Assembly: GCF_024679095.1 (NCBI RefSeq)
Contig: NC_066513.1
Coordinates: forward strand, 8,079,304-8,143,303
DNA length: 64,000 nt
Source of the DNA: Eriocheir sinensis
Lineage: Eukaryota; Arthropoda; Malacostraca; Decapoda; Varunidae
Direction: 5' to 3'
Part shown: positions 40,591-52,825 of the stretch, in pieces
Layout of the letters: each line of letters opens with the position of its first letter
Position numbering within the stretch: the first letter of the stretch is position 1
The notes under the pieces: model-generated
Told to the model about the DNA's origin: nothing
Seen by the model: the letters and a program-made list of their open reading frames with translations, nothing else
Database searches by the model: none
Made by a program: the position numbers and the translations under genes

Positions 40591-40875
40591 TGTGCTATAA
40601 ATCTGATGTTTGCACTCCAGAGTACTAGAAATAACTCAAGAAAGAGATTGATGTGCAAATGACATATATCTGGATCTAAAAAATGGTTTATGGTTATGTT
40701 CCACACAAAAGACTGTTCTGGAAACTGAAAGATATAGGAGATTTGAAAGGGAAAGTAAAGAACTGAATGGGAGACTGTTTGGAGGGAAGAGAAATGAGAA
40801 CTGTGATGAGAAGAAAAATCAAATTGGAAAAGAGTGACGAGTGGAGTGCCACAGGACTCAGTGATGGTGCTATCC

Positions 40876-40986
<111 letters not shown>

Positions 40987-41044
40987 ATGATAATCCAGAA
41001 GGAATAATCAGCTACATGAGTCTTTTTGCATATGATGGGGAGGC

Positions 41045-41411
41045 ATATGGGGAGGCGGTGGCTGAACGGATAGCGAGACAGCCCCGCGTTCAGGAGGACG
41101 CAAGTTCAATCCCCGACCGGTGCCACAAAGCTGGGATTTTTCAGCCGCCGCCGAGTGGCTTAAAACTACCCACATGCTGTCCAGAAGATCACCTATCAAC
41201 CCGGACTCTAGATTCTAGGATTAAAGATGAGCTCCGGAAGGGCAGCATGAGCCAATGCAAGATGGCGCCACTATAAACACTCGCCTGCGCCAGAACGAGC
41301 TGGGGCGACCATTAGGGCCCACCGGGAAGAAGCCTTGGATCGACCATCAGGATCCACCGGGTAGAAGCCTACCGGCGCAATAGGCCAAGACGTAAAAAAA
41401 AAAAAAAAAAA
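41045..41411 (+). mobile_element. SINE1, full-length tRNA-derived SINE with poly(A)
   Basis: tRNA-like head GGGGAGGCGGTGGCTGAACG with A-box-like GTGGCTGAACGG and a degenerate B box (AAGTTCAATCCCC at about 41102). The body contains CGCCGAGTGGCTTAAAAC, CATGCTGTCCAGAAG, GGCAGCATGAGCCAATGCAA and GATGGCGCCACTATAAACAC, then two copies of a GACCATYAGGRYCCACCGGG segment, GCCTACCGGCGCAATAGG and about 18 A. It sits inside LINE-D. Other copies: 26207, 27560, 56806, 62028 and 63498. Confidence 0.85.
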
Positions 41412-42170
41412 TGATGAAAAATTATTGAGGAAAAAAAAAACATGAGGATTTTGAGAGGTTGCAGAAGGGCATTGACAAGGCATATGAATGGACTAAAATC
41501 TGGGAAATGGAATTCAATGCAAAGAACTGCCCTGCTTTGCAAATTGGGAGAAGTGAAATGCGACCCATATACACATATAAAATGGTGAATGGAGAGAGAA
41601 AAGGAGGAAAAAGTTCTGGGGATGGCAATTAAGCATGACTTGTCACCAGAAAGGCAATACACAACACATCTTGAGAAACATGCATGTTATGGAACATTAA
41701 AATTGCATTTCACTACCTGGATGAAGATATGATGAAGATAACAACCACAATGATTAGAAAAAAACTAGGATATGCATTAGTTGTGTGATCTCCTCACAAG
41801 AAAAAGAGAATGAACAAACTGGAAAGAATAAAGGAGTAGCCCCCAAGATGATGCCAGAACTGGAGGACTCATGAAGAAAGGTTAAAAGAAATGCAACTGT
41901 TAGGAATGGAACAACGAAGTGAGACGTGACCTAATTACAGTATATAAACTCATGAATGACCTGGAAAAATCAGGTAATCAAGGCCTGTTACTGAGAAGGG
42001 GCAGTGTCAAAAGAGAGTTAAAAAGTCATAAAACCTCTCTCCACAGAACGGAACGAACTGAAAGAAGTGGTTGAGGCAAAGAGTGTACGGATCTTGAAGG
42101 TAAAACTGGACAAATATAGATATGGGGACAGAACCACACGTGTGCATGCCCTGCATACTACAACTAGGTA

Positions 42171-42173
<3 letters not shown>

Positions 42174-42216
<43 letters not shown>
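42174..42216. repeat. (CA)n microsatellite at LINE-D 3' terminus
   Basis: Same junction as at 21478. Confidence 0.9.
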
Positions 42217-42219
<3 letters not shown>

Positions 42220-42495
42220 GCACACATGTAACAATTGTGTGTGCTTCATACATGTCTAGTAACCGTACGATACACACCAAGACCGCCTCTCCTCTCAACC
42301 CTAGCTGGCTGTCCCTCTGCTGAGCGGTGCTACAAAACAATGATGTTACACAACGAAAGGCTGTCCGTTCCATACAAACTTTTGTTCATACATAGGAGCT
42401 GTGAATGAAAGTGGCTCTGGTAAATAATTGATCTTCACTAAAAGTTCACATGACAACATTTTAAACTTTGTTGAGACACTCGTTTGTCCCTACAG

Positions 42496-42745
42496 GAAGA
42501 TGGGAGGAGGCTCGCTGACGAGAACAAAACATTTGAAGGGGAAACATACACGTTCTCTGGCCTGACACCAGGCACGATGTACACGTTCTCTGACATAAAA
42601 GCGAACACGATGTACACGTTCTCTGGCCTGACACCGAACACAAGTTACCACGTCCAGGCGCTGGTGAAGGTGACGGTGGGCGGCAAGACCTGCACGGCTG
42701 ACGGGGAGGAGGTGAAGGCCATGAACTTCACCACTATTTGTCCAG
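42496..42745 (+). CDS. FN3 domain 1, C-terminal half, with an internal 11-residue triplication (exon)
   Basis: A 250-nt exon between GTTTGTCCCTACAG and GTAAAG, entering in phase 0 and leaving in phase 1. It encodes EDGRRLADENKTFEGET, then three 11-residue units YTFSGLTPGTM, YTFSDIKANTM and YTFSGLTPNTS, then YHVQALVKVTVGGKTCTADG and NFTTICP. The YTFSGLTPNTSYHVQALV segment is the classic E-F region of FN3 (LxPxTxYxVxV). A normal domain needs one unit, so the first two are an in-frame 33-bp amplification in the E-F region. The 3' splice leaves G, which joins TG of the next exon to make Val. Confidence 0.85.
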
Positions 42746-42747
42746 GT

Positions 42748-42856
<109 letters not shown>

Positions 42857-42879
42857 GTCACCTCTTGGTCTGCTGGGGG

Positions 42880-43146
42880 TCTCTCTCTAGACAGCCAGCC
42901 GTTCCCCTACGGAAGAGCACAGAGCTCATTGTACCGATCTTTGGGTAGGACTGAGACCACTCACACACAACACACCGCGACAACGAGGTCACAACTCCTT
43001 GCCTGACGTCGCGTACCTACTCACTGCTAGGTGAACAGGGGCTACACGTGAAAGAAGATGAACCCAACTTATCTTCACCCGGCTAGGGAATCGAACCCTG
43101 GTCCTTCTAGTAGTGAATCAGACGCTCTATCCACTGAGCTACCGGG

Positions 43147-43150
<4 letters not shown>
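42880..43150 (-). mobile_element. tRNA-derived SINE, family SINE3
   Basis: Minus strand starts GGCCCGGTAGCTCAGTGGAT (A box) and has B box GGGTTCGATTCCC (about 43087-43099), followed by a non-tRNA body toward 42880. The acceptor-like ends could pair, but the anticodon stem does not form well, so I call it a SINE head, not a tRNA gene. A (GT)n array abuts its 5' end. Confidence 0.65.

Positions 43151-43200
<50 letters not shown>
43149..43200. repeat. (GT)n microsatellite
   Basis: About 52 bp directly upstream of the SINE3 head (minus strand). Confidence 0.95.
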
Positions 43201-43201
<1 letters not shown>

Positions 43202-44385
43202 GCCCTCCGTGTTCCTCTGGCCGCTAAATAAGCCCCTGCCTACTAACTGGTAAAGGTAATTCGGTAATGGTTTGAGAGATGGCGTCGAGCATAGTAACCA
43301 TCAGCCCCATAAGAAAATTGCCTGGGCGGGCACCTCGGGCACCCGTTTTGCAAGTTACTGCTGTGTATGTCCCTACACTATCAAAGACAGACCCACGACG
43401 TGCAATCAGTGCAATCAGGAGGAGTGCCCCAACATCGTGTGCACTACATTCCACACCGGCGATTCTTTCTCCTGCACCCTCACAAGCCAGCATTGAGGGA
43501 CGCCTGGGGCATTACGAGGCCTATGGTGCGTGAACCAGTTGCTGATCCAGCAACACCCTCCTCCCGTCACCGGTCGACCACAACCCATGACAAGGACCAG
43601 GAAATCAGGGATGATCTGATCACCTCCCCACCTGAAAAATTGGTGGACATAATATTAAGTCTTCGGGAGGAGAACGCTGCGCTGAAAGCAGAAAGCAGGG
43701 AATTCTAGCGACAGAAGGACAGTGCCCTCTGTGGTAGAATCTTCCTCGCACACGCCCTGTCTGCCCTTGACGGCCTAGCTTAGTGCAGATTCCCCTGTGA
43801 TCACTCGGTCAACGAGTGCTCTGATGGCAAGATCGACTCTGGAGCGAGTGTGCTCCACTGACACGGAGTGTAATCGGTGGTGGATATCAGGGAAACCGCA
43901 GCCACTGAAAAAAGCGTCACACGTCCCAGACATTAGCGGAAACAGTGAGCACATCACCACCTCCCCTCGACCCTCCAATACCACCTTACGGCCAAGAGCC
44001 ACCACAGCTCCTGCCTCGTCCACCCATACCGGTACCAGTACTAACATGATCATGATTCCCACTCTTACCGTCAACCCCACCAACACTTTCAACAGCCCGT
44101 TACCGTCACCCAAAGCCCGGCTGTACCCCTTAGCACCGGCACCGCTAAGGCAAAGGCAAAGCAAATAAAAACACTCAGGGTCAAATATTTAAACAAGGCA
44201 ACAGCAACGCCATCCCATGAAGGAAACTTGACCGTAACAGTTCATATCACAACAGCACCAGCAACCATAACAAAAACAACATCAGCAATAATAACAACTT
44301 CAGAAGGGGAAGCTGGACGCCCGACCCTCCCCACTCTGGGAGGTGTCTCCTGCGTGGCCACACACGGGGTTATTGCACCATTATA

Positions 44386-45413
44386 GTAGGAAGCAGAGAG
44401 TGCAAATCAATGGTAAAAAATCTGAACGGGGCAGTGTTACGAGTGGAGTCCCTCAAGGGTCAAGGGTCGGTGCTGGGTCCTCTGCTTTTTATTATTCACA
44501 TCAATGACTCGTACACAGGAGTTAGTAGTGATGTCAATAAGTTCGCAGATGATACCAAGATCGGTAGAGTAATCCAATCAGACAGCGACGCTACCGTTCT
44601 CCAGGATGAGCTTGACAGACTATATGATTGGGCGGGGAAGTGGCAGATGTAATTCAATGTCGTGAAGTGTAGCATTCTGAGTGTAGGCAGGAATAACCCC
44701 TCACACAATTACTCCTTAAATGACACTCCTCTAAGCAGGTCTGGGCGTGAGAGAGACTTAGGAGTCCTAGTGAGCGCTGACCTCCGTCCTAGGGCTCAAT
44801 GCATTCAGGCTAAAAATCGGGCCAACAGAGTACTGGATTTCATCTCAAGGAGCGTAAGCAATAGGAGCGCTGAAGTCATCATCACTAATTAGACCTCATC
44901 TCGATTATGCAGTTCAGTTCTGGTCCCCCTACTATAGAATGGATATCAAGATGTTAGAATCTGTACAGAGGAGGATGACAAAGATGATTCAGGGGGTGAG
45001 AAACTTGCCTTATGAAAACAGGCTGAAGCATTTAAATCTACACTCTCTAGAAAGGCGAAGATTGCGAGGAGACTTGATCGAAGTCTATAAATGGATGAAG
45101 GGCTTTAATAAAGGGGATGTCAATAAGATTTTGAGAGTAAAAGAGCCAGGTAGGACGCGTGGCAATGGTTTTAAGTTAGACAAATTCAGATTCAACAAAG
45201 ACATAGGCAAGAATTGGTTCACCAATAGAATGGTGGACGAATGGAAGAGGCTTGGGAGCCATGTTGTGGGTGCCAATACCATAGATGCATTCAAGAAGAG
45301 GTTAGATAAAGCCATGGATAGTGAGGTAAGGTGGGGTTGAGTGTATAGAAGCTGCCTTGTATAGGCCAACCGGCCTCTTGCAGACGTTCTTGTGTTCTTA
45401 TGTTCTTCTTATG
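44386..45413 (+). mobile_element. CR1-A 3' kilobase, nested in LINE-C ORF1
   Basis: From GRKQRVQINGK through SKFADDTKIGRVIQSDSD, NVVKCSILSVGRNNPSHN, LVSADLRPRAQCIQAKNRAN, LESVQRRMTKMIQGVRNLPY, LERRRLRGDLIEVYKWMKGF and FTNRMVDEWKRLGSHV. The ending GGCCTCTTGCAGACGTTCTT plus TTCTTATG units is typical. It removes the first Cys of a LINE-C zinc knuckle. A small deletion near 44880 breaks the frame. Confidence 0.85.
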
Positions 45414-47091
45414 ATTTCTGCGGGAAGAGAGGACACCACGCCGACAAATGCCGCACACGACAGGCTGAGGAGAGGAGGAGCCTGCAGTGTGATTATCATC
45501 TGCGGCGGGGACACGTGGAAGACAACTGTCTATCCGCGTTGCAGAGATCAGACAGGAACGCCGCCTACGGACCCTTCTGTCTGAGAGACTGGCGCCCCTC
45601 ACACCACCTCTAACCATCGTCCACCACCAAACCCACCCCGCCCAGCAGCCCTGGATCCCCCCTAGTGTCATTGCCTCCCCACATCGGCTCTAAGCTGAGA
45701 CATGGCACCCCGTAGCCTTAGGATTCTGTCTGCCAATGTCCGTGGCTTCAGAACATACGTCGGGGAAGTCACCCACGCTGTCCTCATGAACCGAGCTGAC
45801 ATCGTGGTGGCAGTTGAGACGTTCCTAAACGACGACTGTGTCACGACATGTAACATAATTCCTGGGGACTGCCGTTGGATAAGGCAGGATCGCTCTGCCG
45901 GGAGGGCTGGTGGCGTTATACTGTGCCATCGGGAGGACTTGCAGCTGCAGATGTTGTCAGTTCCTGCCCCCGAGGAGATGGAGGTCATGTTCTGCCGCCT
46001 TCTCCTCGCTGACAGCACTACTGTTCTGTTGTGTGCCCTCTACCGACCACAGTGGCAGGGAAGCGCGCCCCTCACCTTCCTCACCGACCAGCTGAAGACT
46101 ATCATGGCCACCAATGGATTCCAAAACATCCTGATAGTGGGGGATTCAAACTAGCACCTGGTGGATAGGGCCTTCACGGTGCTGACAGTGGTCCATGGAC
46201 TCACAAACCATGGAAGGTTCGTCACACACACCCAAGGAGCCTCACTGGACCTTGTTCTCTTCGACCTCCCTGGTGATTCAGTGGTGTGCTCCCAGCTACA
46301 ACGAGTAGGCAGCTCAGACCACAACGCTGTTCTCAGTGAGCTTGGGCTGAATCCCGCCCAGAAGGAAGGGAGCCAACGGGTAATTTGGCTGTGGGACAAA
46401 GCCGATTGGGGAGCCATCAAGTGGGTCCTCGCTGGCATCGATTGGGAGGCCACAATGAACAGGGACGTGGACCATAATGTGGCAACCCTCACCACCGCCC
46501 TCCTGTCTGTCCAGGCTCAACATGTCCCCCACAAACATACCGGGTCGAGCCACGAGACCAGCCGTGGTTCGGCTACCTGGATGTTATTACCTGTATGTAC
46601 CTGTATTCATTCTCTGCTGCCTCCTGGCAGCAGATAATAATATAGGGCCTGGACTTGCCTCAAGCGCCACCCCAGAAGACAAAACAAGGCCCTGCATCGT
46701 GGTGCTTGCAAGGCCATGACGAAGACTACTGCATGGGCGAGGGGCAGGTGGGAGTCCGACCTACGGAGGAAACTCTCACAACCAAGTCGACCCCCAACAG
46801 TGGTCCTTAGTTAGGCAGCGGCAGGGGACAGTCACCTAGAATAGAGTCCCACCACTCCACACCGCAGTTGGTGGCCTGGCGATTACAAATCAGGCCAAGA
46901 CCGACTTCCTAGCTGATCATTTCAACAGCAAGATGGCTACGGACGAGCCGGAGAGACAGCCCCCCCCCCCGCCACACTCGCCTGTGTCTTCTGACCCTGG
47001 GCAGTCTTGTTGTCACTGAGGGTGATATAAGAAGACACCTGAGATGCGTCAACACAAAGAAGGCGCCAGGTGCTGAATTCAGAAAGATTTC

Positions 47092-47917
47092 GCAAGTTAC
47101 AGATTTGTTAGCCCTCGTATAGGTAACGTACGCTACCGCTACTGAGCGAGTTATGTGTGGATACAGAAAGGTTTCTGCAAGAAGTTAGGATCACGTTGAT
47201 TGGCCAGAATCTTCGTAGCCAGGTATGACGTCATAAGACTCGCCAGCGAATCACTAGCGTGTTTTCAGAACCGTCAGCCAATCGTAAGGCAGCCGCCTTC
47301 AGCTGTGGGTTTAACACAACCCGTTCTCTTTTCCCATTTTCTTACTTTTTCCATTTTCAAGGTCAACTATACTAAATCGTAATCTGGGAACATTTCATTG
47401 TTTGCTTCACATATATAGTCTGTCTGTCGGCTCCTAATTCATGTGCTGTCACCCGACAAAGGCCCATAGTCCCTCCATGGAGGGACAAATCTAGAGATGA
47501 ATGGATGAATGGATGAGGAGGAGGTAGGAAGATGAATAAAGAGAAAGGAAGGAAGAGTAAAAGGGAGGAGGGAGGTATGGCGGTCCCCCGGGCGTCGGTG
47601 TTGCTCGGAAAACATATAGTACCGTCCATACTTCTCATGCCTCTCAAATGTGTATATCTCGTTTCCAACACTAATATGCCAGCAAATGCTATATTCAGCT
47701 ATATTCGTCCATTTCTTTGTTGAAATAAGTATTAATAATAACGCTATCAACGCAAATCGAATGCATTTAATAAGTTACGTGACCTACCGGGACATCTGTA
47801 AGTTATCGGACACTTTACAGATCCAACGTACATTACAAAACCTTTCTGGATCCACCGGTAGCGTACAATGTTACGTAAGCTGACTTACATAATTGTAACT
47901 CGTTTCTGAATTCAGCT
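47092..47917. mobile_element. Non-autonomous DNA element with terminal inverted repeats
   Basis: Left end GCTGAATTCAGAAA (from about 47092), right end TTTCTGAATTCAGC (to about 47918). Inner parts of the repeats share GTACGCTACCG and CAGAAAGGTTT in inverted order. The flanks CGCCAGGT on the left and CTCCAGGT on the right suggest a 6-8 bp target duplication. Removing the element restores the LINE-C frame KKAPGPDVVSPFLLKH. No transposase frame is visible. Confidence 0.75.
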
Positions 47918-49645
47918 CCAGGTCCAGATGTCGTGAGCCCTTCCTGCTGAAGCACTGTATGGAGGACCTGTCAAAGCCTTTCTTACTCATCTTTCAGCAT
48001 TGCCTCAGCACCAGAACCTGGCCTACTGCATGGAAGGAGGCCAGAGTCACGCCTGTCCACAAAAAAAATAACAAAGCGGACCCCTCTAACTACCGTTCCA
48101 TATCACTTCTGTCGGTTGTCAGCAAAATACTTGAAAGAGTAATTGCTGAAAAGCTGACGTTCCACCTAGAGGAACACCACCATCTATCCCCAAGCCAATA
48201 CGGGTTCAGGAAGTGACGATCAGCGTCGGACCTGCTCCTCCTCCTCTCCAAATCATGGCACGACGCCCTAGACTCTGGCCGGCCCTCACTCGTCATTGCA
48301 CTGGGTATAGCTGGGGCGTTCGATCGGGTGTGGCACAGAGGACTCCTTATCAAATTCGAACAGCTCGGCATCTCTGGGCGACTGCTGGAGTTCTCGAGCT
48401 ACCTACAGAGATGGAGTCTTAGGGTTGTGGTGAGTGGCTGCACCTCGGCCACCTACCCTGTTGAGGCATCAGTTCCACAAGGTTCAATCTTGGGCCCCAT
48501 CCTATGGAACATCTACTTTAATGACCTACTCCAAAGACTCTCTGTGGCATTGGCTTATGCCGACGACTGCACTCATTCCCACAGCTACGCAAGGGAGGAG
48601 GCTGTGAATGCCGTAGATGTCATTAATCGACAACTTGATGACACCATGACATGGGGTAGACGGTGGCAGGTCGAGTTTGCTGCTGGAGAGACCCAGGCCA
48701 TCTCCATATCACGGTCGCGGGAGGACAGGAGGCTGCTTGAAGGCCAGCTGAGGTTTGGAAAAGACACCCTTGCCATTAAGGACTACATCAACATTCTGGG
48801 GGTAGAGGTCGACTTCCAACTCAGCTTCGCCCGCCACCGGCAGAGTGTGGCGCAGAAAGCTTCCCTACGAGTGATACTGCTGCGCCAAGTAAGACACCTA
48901 CTCGACGCTGACAGTCTCATGAAGCTCTACAAGGCGCAAGTGAGGTATGTCACGGAGTATAGCCCTCTCACCTGGATAATTAGTGCCCAATGCCATCTCT
49001 CCCTGCTGGGTAAGGTTCAGCGGCTAACTGAAAGCCTCATAAACGGCGTCAGTGGCCATCCTCGGCAGCAGGCACAACAACCTCAACGACGGGAGCAGAG
49101 GCGATAACAGAAGCAGCACCACCAGCAGCGCGACACTCCTCACAACCAGCTGGACAGCCTGGAGCACCGAAGGCGAGTCGGTGCTCTCACAATGCCGCAC
49201 AAGGCACAGGTACACTATACACCACACCTCGCGACTCTTCGGGTCCCGTGGATGAGGATAGAGCTCACTACGAGAGCGGTAGTGTCTGACCTTCTCTTCG
49301 AGATTCCAAGGACACACACCGCGAAGTGTCAAAGGGCTTTAACGTGTGCCACGGCAGAGCTGTGGAACATTTTTACGAGCTGCGTGAACGTGAGAATTCT
49401 GTCCACAAATCGGGTCAAATGCCCATGCCTGGCTGAGGACACGCCCACCGGAAGTGTCCTCAGCACATTGACAGTGTTCTTGAAGCGCCAGCCTGACAGT
49501 GACAGTACCTAGTGCACATTCATAGTGACAGTGTGATAATGACAGTGACCGTGGGAAGCTTCAAGATAGATGCCTCAGGAAAGAGAGCATTTTTAGTTCA
49601 AAACACATACCCCCATAGAAACCCAGAATGTATATACTCCCATGT

Positions 49646-49646
49646 T

Positions 49647-49725
<79 letters not shown>
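49646..49725. repeat. (GA)n microsatellite just upstream of an FN3 exon
   Basis: About 76 bp ending 20 bases before the acceptor TTTCTCTACACACAG. Confidence 0.95.
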
Positions 49726-49726
<1 letters not shown>

Positions 49727-49745
49727 AAACTTTCTCTACACACAG

Positions 49746-49813
49746 TGCCGCCGGAGCCTGAAGGACTGTCATCCACCAGTAACTCCAGCAGCAGTATTAG
49801 TGTTAATTGGACG
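49746..49813 (+). CDS. FN3 domain 2, N-terminal half (exon)
   Basis: A 68-nt exon from ACTTTCTCTACACACAG to the GTGAGT donor, entering in phase 1 and leaving in phase 0. With the previous G it encodes V PPEPEGLSSTSNSSSSISVN WT, the start of an FN3 domain: the PPxPxGL entry, Ser-rich strand A-B and the conserved Trp. It contains a possible N-glycosylation sequon (NSS). The phase-0 join to 60224 gives WT-AVSYPRRC. Confidence 0.8.
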
Positions 49814-50470
49814 GTGAGTCAGCAGATGGCGCGAGTTAGCAGTGTGATTCAGCAGATGGTGTGAGTCTGCCGATGGTGTGACAGCAGGTGGTGTAAGTTA
49901 GCAGTGTGATTCAGCATTTAGTGTGAGTTAGCAGTGTGAGTCAGCAGGTGGTGTTAGTTTACCAATGGTATGACAGCAGGTGGTGTGAGACAGGGGTTGG
50001 TTTGACAGCAGGTGGTGTGAGTCAGCCGTGTTATTCAGCAGGTGGTGTGAGTCGGGGGTGGTGTGATAGCAGGTGGCGTGACTCAGCAAGTGGGGTGTGA
50101 GCCAGAGGGTGGTGTGACATCAGGTGGTGTGAATCAGGGGGTGGTGTGACAGAAGATGGTGTGAATCAAGGGGTGATGTGACAGCAGGTGGTGTGAGTCA
50201 GGGGGTGGTGTGACAGAAGATGGTGTAAGTCAGGGGGTGGTGTGACAGCAGGTGGTGTGAGTCAGGGGGTGGTGTGACAGCAGGTGGTGTGAGTCAGGGG
50301 GTGGTGTGACAGCAGGTGGTGTGAGTTAGGGGGTGGTGTGACATAAGGTGGTGTGAATCAGGGTGGTGGTGTGACATAAGGTGGTGTGAATCAGGGGGGT
50401 GGTGTGACAGCAGGTGGCGTGAGTCAGCTGGCTGTGTACACAGCAGGCGGCCTGGGTCGGTGTTATGCCG
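49814..50470. repeat. Minisatellite of GGTGGTGTGAGTCAG-type units beginning at the donor site
   Basis: About 18-20 degenerate units of 30-40 bp alternating CAGCAGGTGGTGTGAGTCAG and GGGGTGGTGTGACAG. The first unit is the intron's own 5' end (GTGAGTCAGCAGATGG). About a dozen units retain GTGAGT. Confidence 0.9.
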
Positions 50471-50840
50471 GAAGGAGCGGAGGGTTGAGGTGGAAGGTCC
50501 AGGTTATTGGTCACGTGAATACATAATAGTTTACAAGGATATGAGTTTTAAGATTTATTACAATTAATTACTTTGCAAACGTTAACAGCGATAATAAATG
50601 CAGGGATGTACCTGGAATGGTCACAAAAAGCCGACACGATCACGCAAACATTACTGACCATAAGAGGTGATATCACAGACAGGGCTCAAGGCATTAAGTT
50701 ACAACAGCAAACATTGTGCAATTTGTTCACGGAGACACTTAGTCTTGATCTTGGTTCGGGAAGTAGTCACTCCGTTCGGTAGTAAGTACTACAACCTTTG
50801 TAACGGCTCACTTCCTCAGGACAAACAGCCTGAAAACAAA
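50470..50840. other. Unassigned intronic sequence
   Basis: No family motif or repeat structure recognised. Confidence 0.5.
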
Positions 50841-51260
50841 ATGAACTGACTATGCTGAAAGAGTCCGTAGTGACGCGAGCGGGGACATTTACAGGAGTCC
50901 ACCCTATCCAGTGTGCACCGCCTAGGCACTCTCCAGGAATTATTTTACCCCCTCTGTTGTCCTTCTGGTCCCTGCCTGCAGCGTACTCAAACCTAGCAAG
51001 AGTTCCATCGCCCTTTTTAACATTCCCTTCAAGCATTCCGTTCCTCTCTCCTGTATTATTATTTCCACCATGCTTCGCCTCTCTCTTTCACACCCAGGAC
51101 ACTCAACTAACATATGTTCTATCTTCTCGTCGACCCCCCTTCACACATACGGCATACCTAGCTTGCTTCCCCCAGTGGCCCACCCAAACATCCTACTATT
51201 CACCTCTAAGGATTTGGTCCTGACCTTGAAGAACAACACACTCCCCAGGCTACCGTCGTG
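50840..51260 (-). mobile_element. RTE-like LINE, 3' terminal coding piece
   Basis: Minus strand reads SLEVNSRMFGWATGGSKLG, DEKIEHMLVECPGCERERR and MVEIIIQERGTECLKGN: the C-terminal EHxLxEC zinc-binding segment of RTE-like elements. One stop interrupts it near 51138. Possibly the same family as 58600-59470. Confidence 0.6.
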
Positions 51261-51289
51261 GAAACCCGAACACAAAGCTTAAATATTGA

Positions 51290-52400
51290 CATGAATAACT
51301 ATAAAGTACCACAACACTGGAAAACATCTGGAACAGTTATGATAGCAAAAAAAAAAAAAAAAAGTCAAAGAACACACTAACAACCACAAGCTACAATCTC
51401 ACAATAAGCTTAAGAAGGGAAAATTACTACAGAACATCCGATCAATGAGATAAATAAATGTTTTGCCGGCAGGATTTACAGAAGGGAGATTATAAAATAA
51501 TTATTTTAAGATACTGCATAGAAAACAGCAAACAGATAAAGCAGGAATTGATAATCACAGCGATAGATTTTGAAAAAGCCTTCGATTCAGTAAATAGAAA
51601 GTCCTTGATAAAAGTATTGAAAAAAGTTAAATGTAATTCCTTGATCACTGACGACATAGCAAGTCTGTACACGGGTGATATAACAGAGCTCTGCGTGGAC
51701 CTAAGAAAAGTAGGCGAGGTGGCGGTAACCGGCGGCAGAAGGCAAGGCTGTGCAGGACCCCCACTGCTCTTTGTGCTGCCGATCAATCAGTCATCAAGCT
51801 GATCATTGATAGTCAAATGGGTTTTAAGAAGAGTAATTTTACATCCCAGTATTGTTTTATGCAGATGATGATGATATTGCTGGACATTATAAAACATAAC
51901 AAAGGGAATCAATGACTAAGAATAATACATGGACAAATGAAGGCATAAGTATAAGAATAAGAAACACGGAAGAATTGAATCACACGGCTGAAGAAGACAT
52001 CGAGGAGAGAGTAGGGGAAGAAGGTGGAGGATGGGCATGGAGGGAAAAATCAACCTTGAGCACATACTTAAGAAATAAGCATGAAATTAAAGAAGAGACT
52101 ATATAATTATGACAACTCATTCAGATCTAAATCAATGTTCCGGTTCAGAACTACCTCACTACAACTACACTGGAGGAAAAGGTTCACAGGAAGAAAAAAA
52201 ATGTGCTGTGTGTCGTCGAGAGCAGCAGGAAACACTGACACACTTCATGCCCCAGTGCGATGGACTGAGAGAAGTGCGTGGAAATTATAACACTGAGGAG
52301 GATACAACGCTATAAAAATTATCTTATTTACACCAAATTATCCTATTTACTTACTCAAAAAAACAAAGTATATGTGGAAGAACGGCGGAAAATTAAGAAA
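51290..52400 (+). mobile_element. LINE reverse transcriptase fragment (family H)
   Basis: VPQHWKTSGTVMIAKKKKK (poly-A slippage in the Lys run), AIDFEKAFDSVNRKSLIKVL with the catalytic Asp, DDIASLYTGDITELCVDLRK, GGRRQGCAGPPLLFVLPIN, then a degenerate FYADDD region near 51855, and a C-terminal finger CAVCRREQQETLTHFMPQC (52201-52260). GIRQGC is altered to GRRQGC. Multiple stops. This family is unlike LINE-A to LINE-D. Confidence 0.65.
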
Positions 52401-52825
52401 AGAAGAACTAAATTAGCCGTGAATCAGACTTGAAACCACGATTTTTGTACAGCATAGGAGGTAGCTCACGGGCAAAAAAAAAAAGGAAACAATGAAAAAA
52501 AGCCCGCAAATCACTGCTCCTATAAAATAGGTAAGAGGAGTGGCCAAAAGAGAGGTAAATTTCGGGAGGAGAGTTGTCCTGATACTCTCCTCTTGAAAGA
52601 GTTTACGTCACAGGCAGGAGGAACTACAGATGAAGGAAGATTGTTTCAGAGTTTGCCAGCGTGAGGGATGAAAGAGTTAAGATGTTGGTTAACTGTTGCA
52701 TAAGGGATTTGGACTGTATAGGGATGAGCTTGAGTAGAAAATCGTGTGCAGCGGGGCCGCGGGAGTGGGAAGGCATGCTGTTGGAGAGTTTAGAAGACCA
52801 GTCAGCGTGAAAATATCGATAGAAC

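Larger units (their letters stand above)
43260..49560 (+). mobile_element. LINE-C, two-ORF Jockey/I-like retrotransposon with two nested insertions
   Basis: ORF1 region (43270-44385, resuming 45414-45612) has a Cys-rich finger (YCCVCPYTIKDRP, CNQCNQEECPNIVC), a coiled-coil stretch LREENAALKAESREF, a Thr/Pro linker and zinc knuckles FCGKRGHHADKC and CDYHLRRGHVEDNC. ORF2 starts at the ATG at 45702: endonuclease LRILSANVRGFRTY, VAVETFLNDDC, ILIVGDSN, GSSDHNAVLSEL; then reverse transcriptase (47928-49107) with YRSISLLSVVSKILERVI, SVPQGSILGPILWNIYFNDL and ALAYADDCTHSHS. A TAG at 46152, a TGA at 48214 and frameshifts kill it. The CR1-A at 44386-45413 and a DNA element at 47092-47917 interrupt it. 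Confidence 0.8.

Noticed and set aside
43085..43150. Minus-strand tRNA gene
   Set aside because: A and B boxes are present, but the anticodon stem pairs poorly and a SINE-like body follows; called SINE3 instead.
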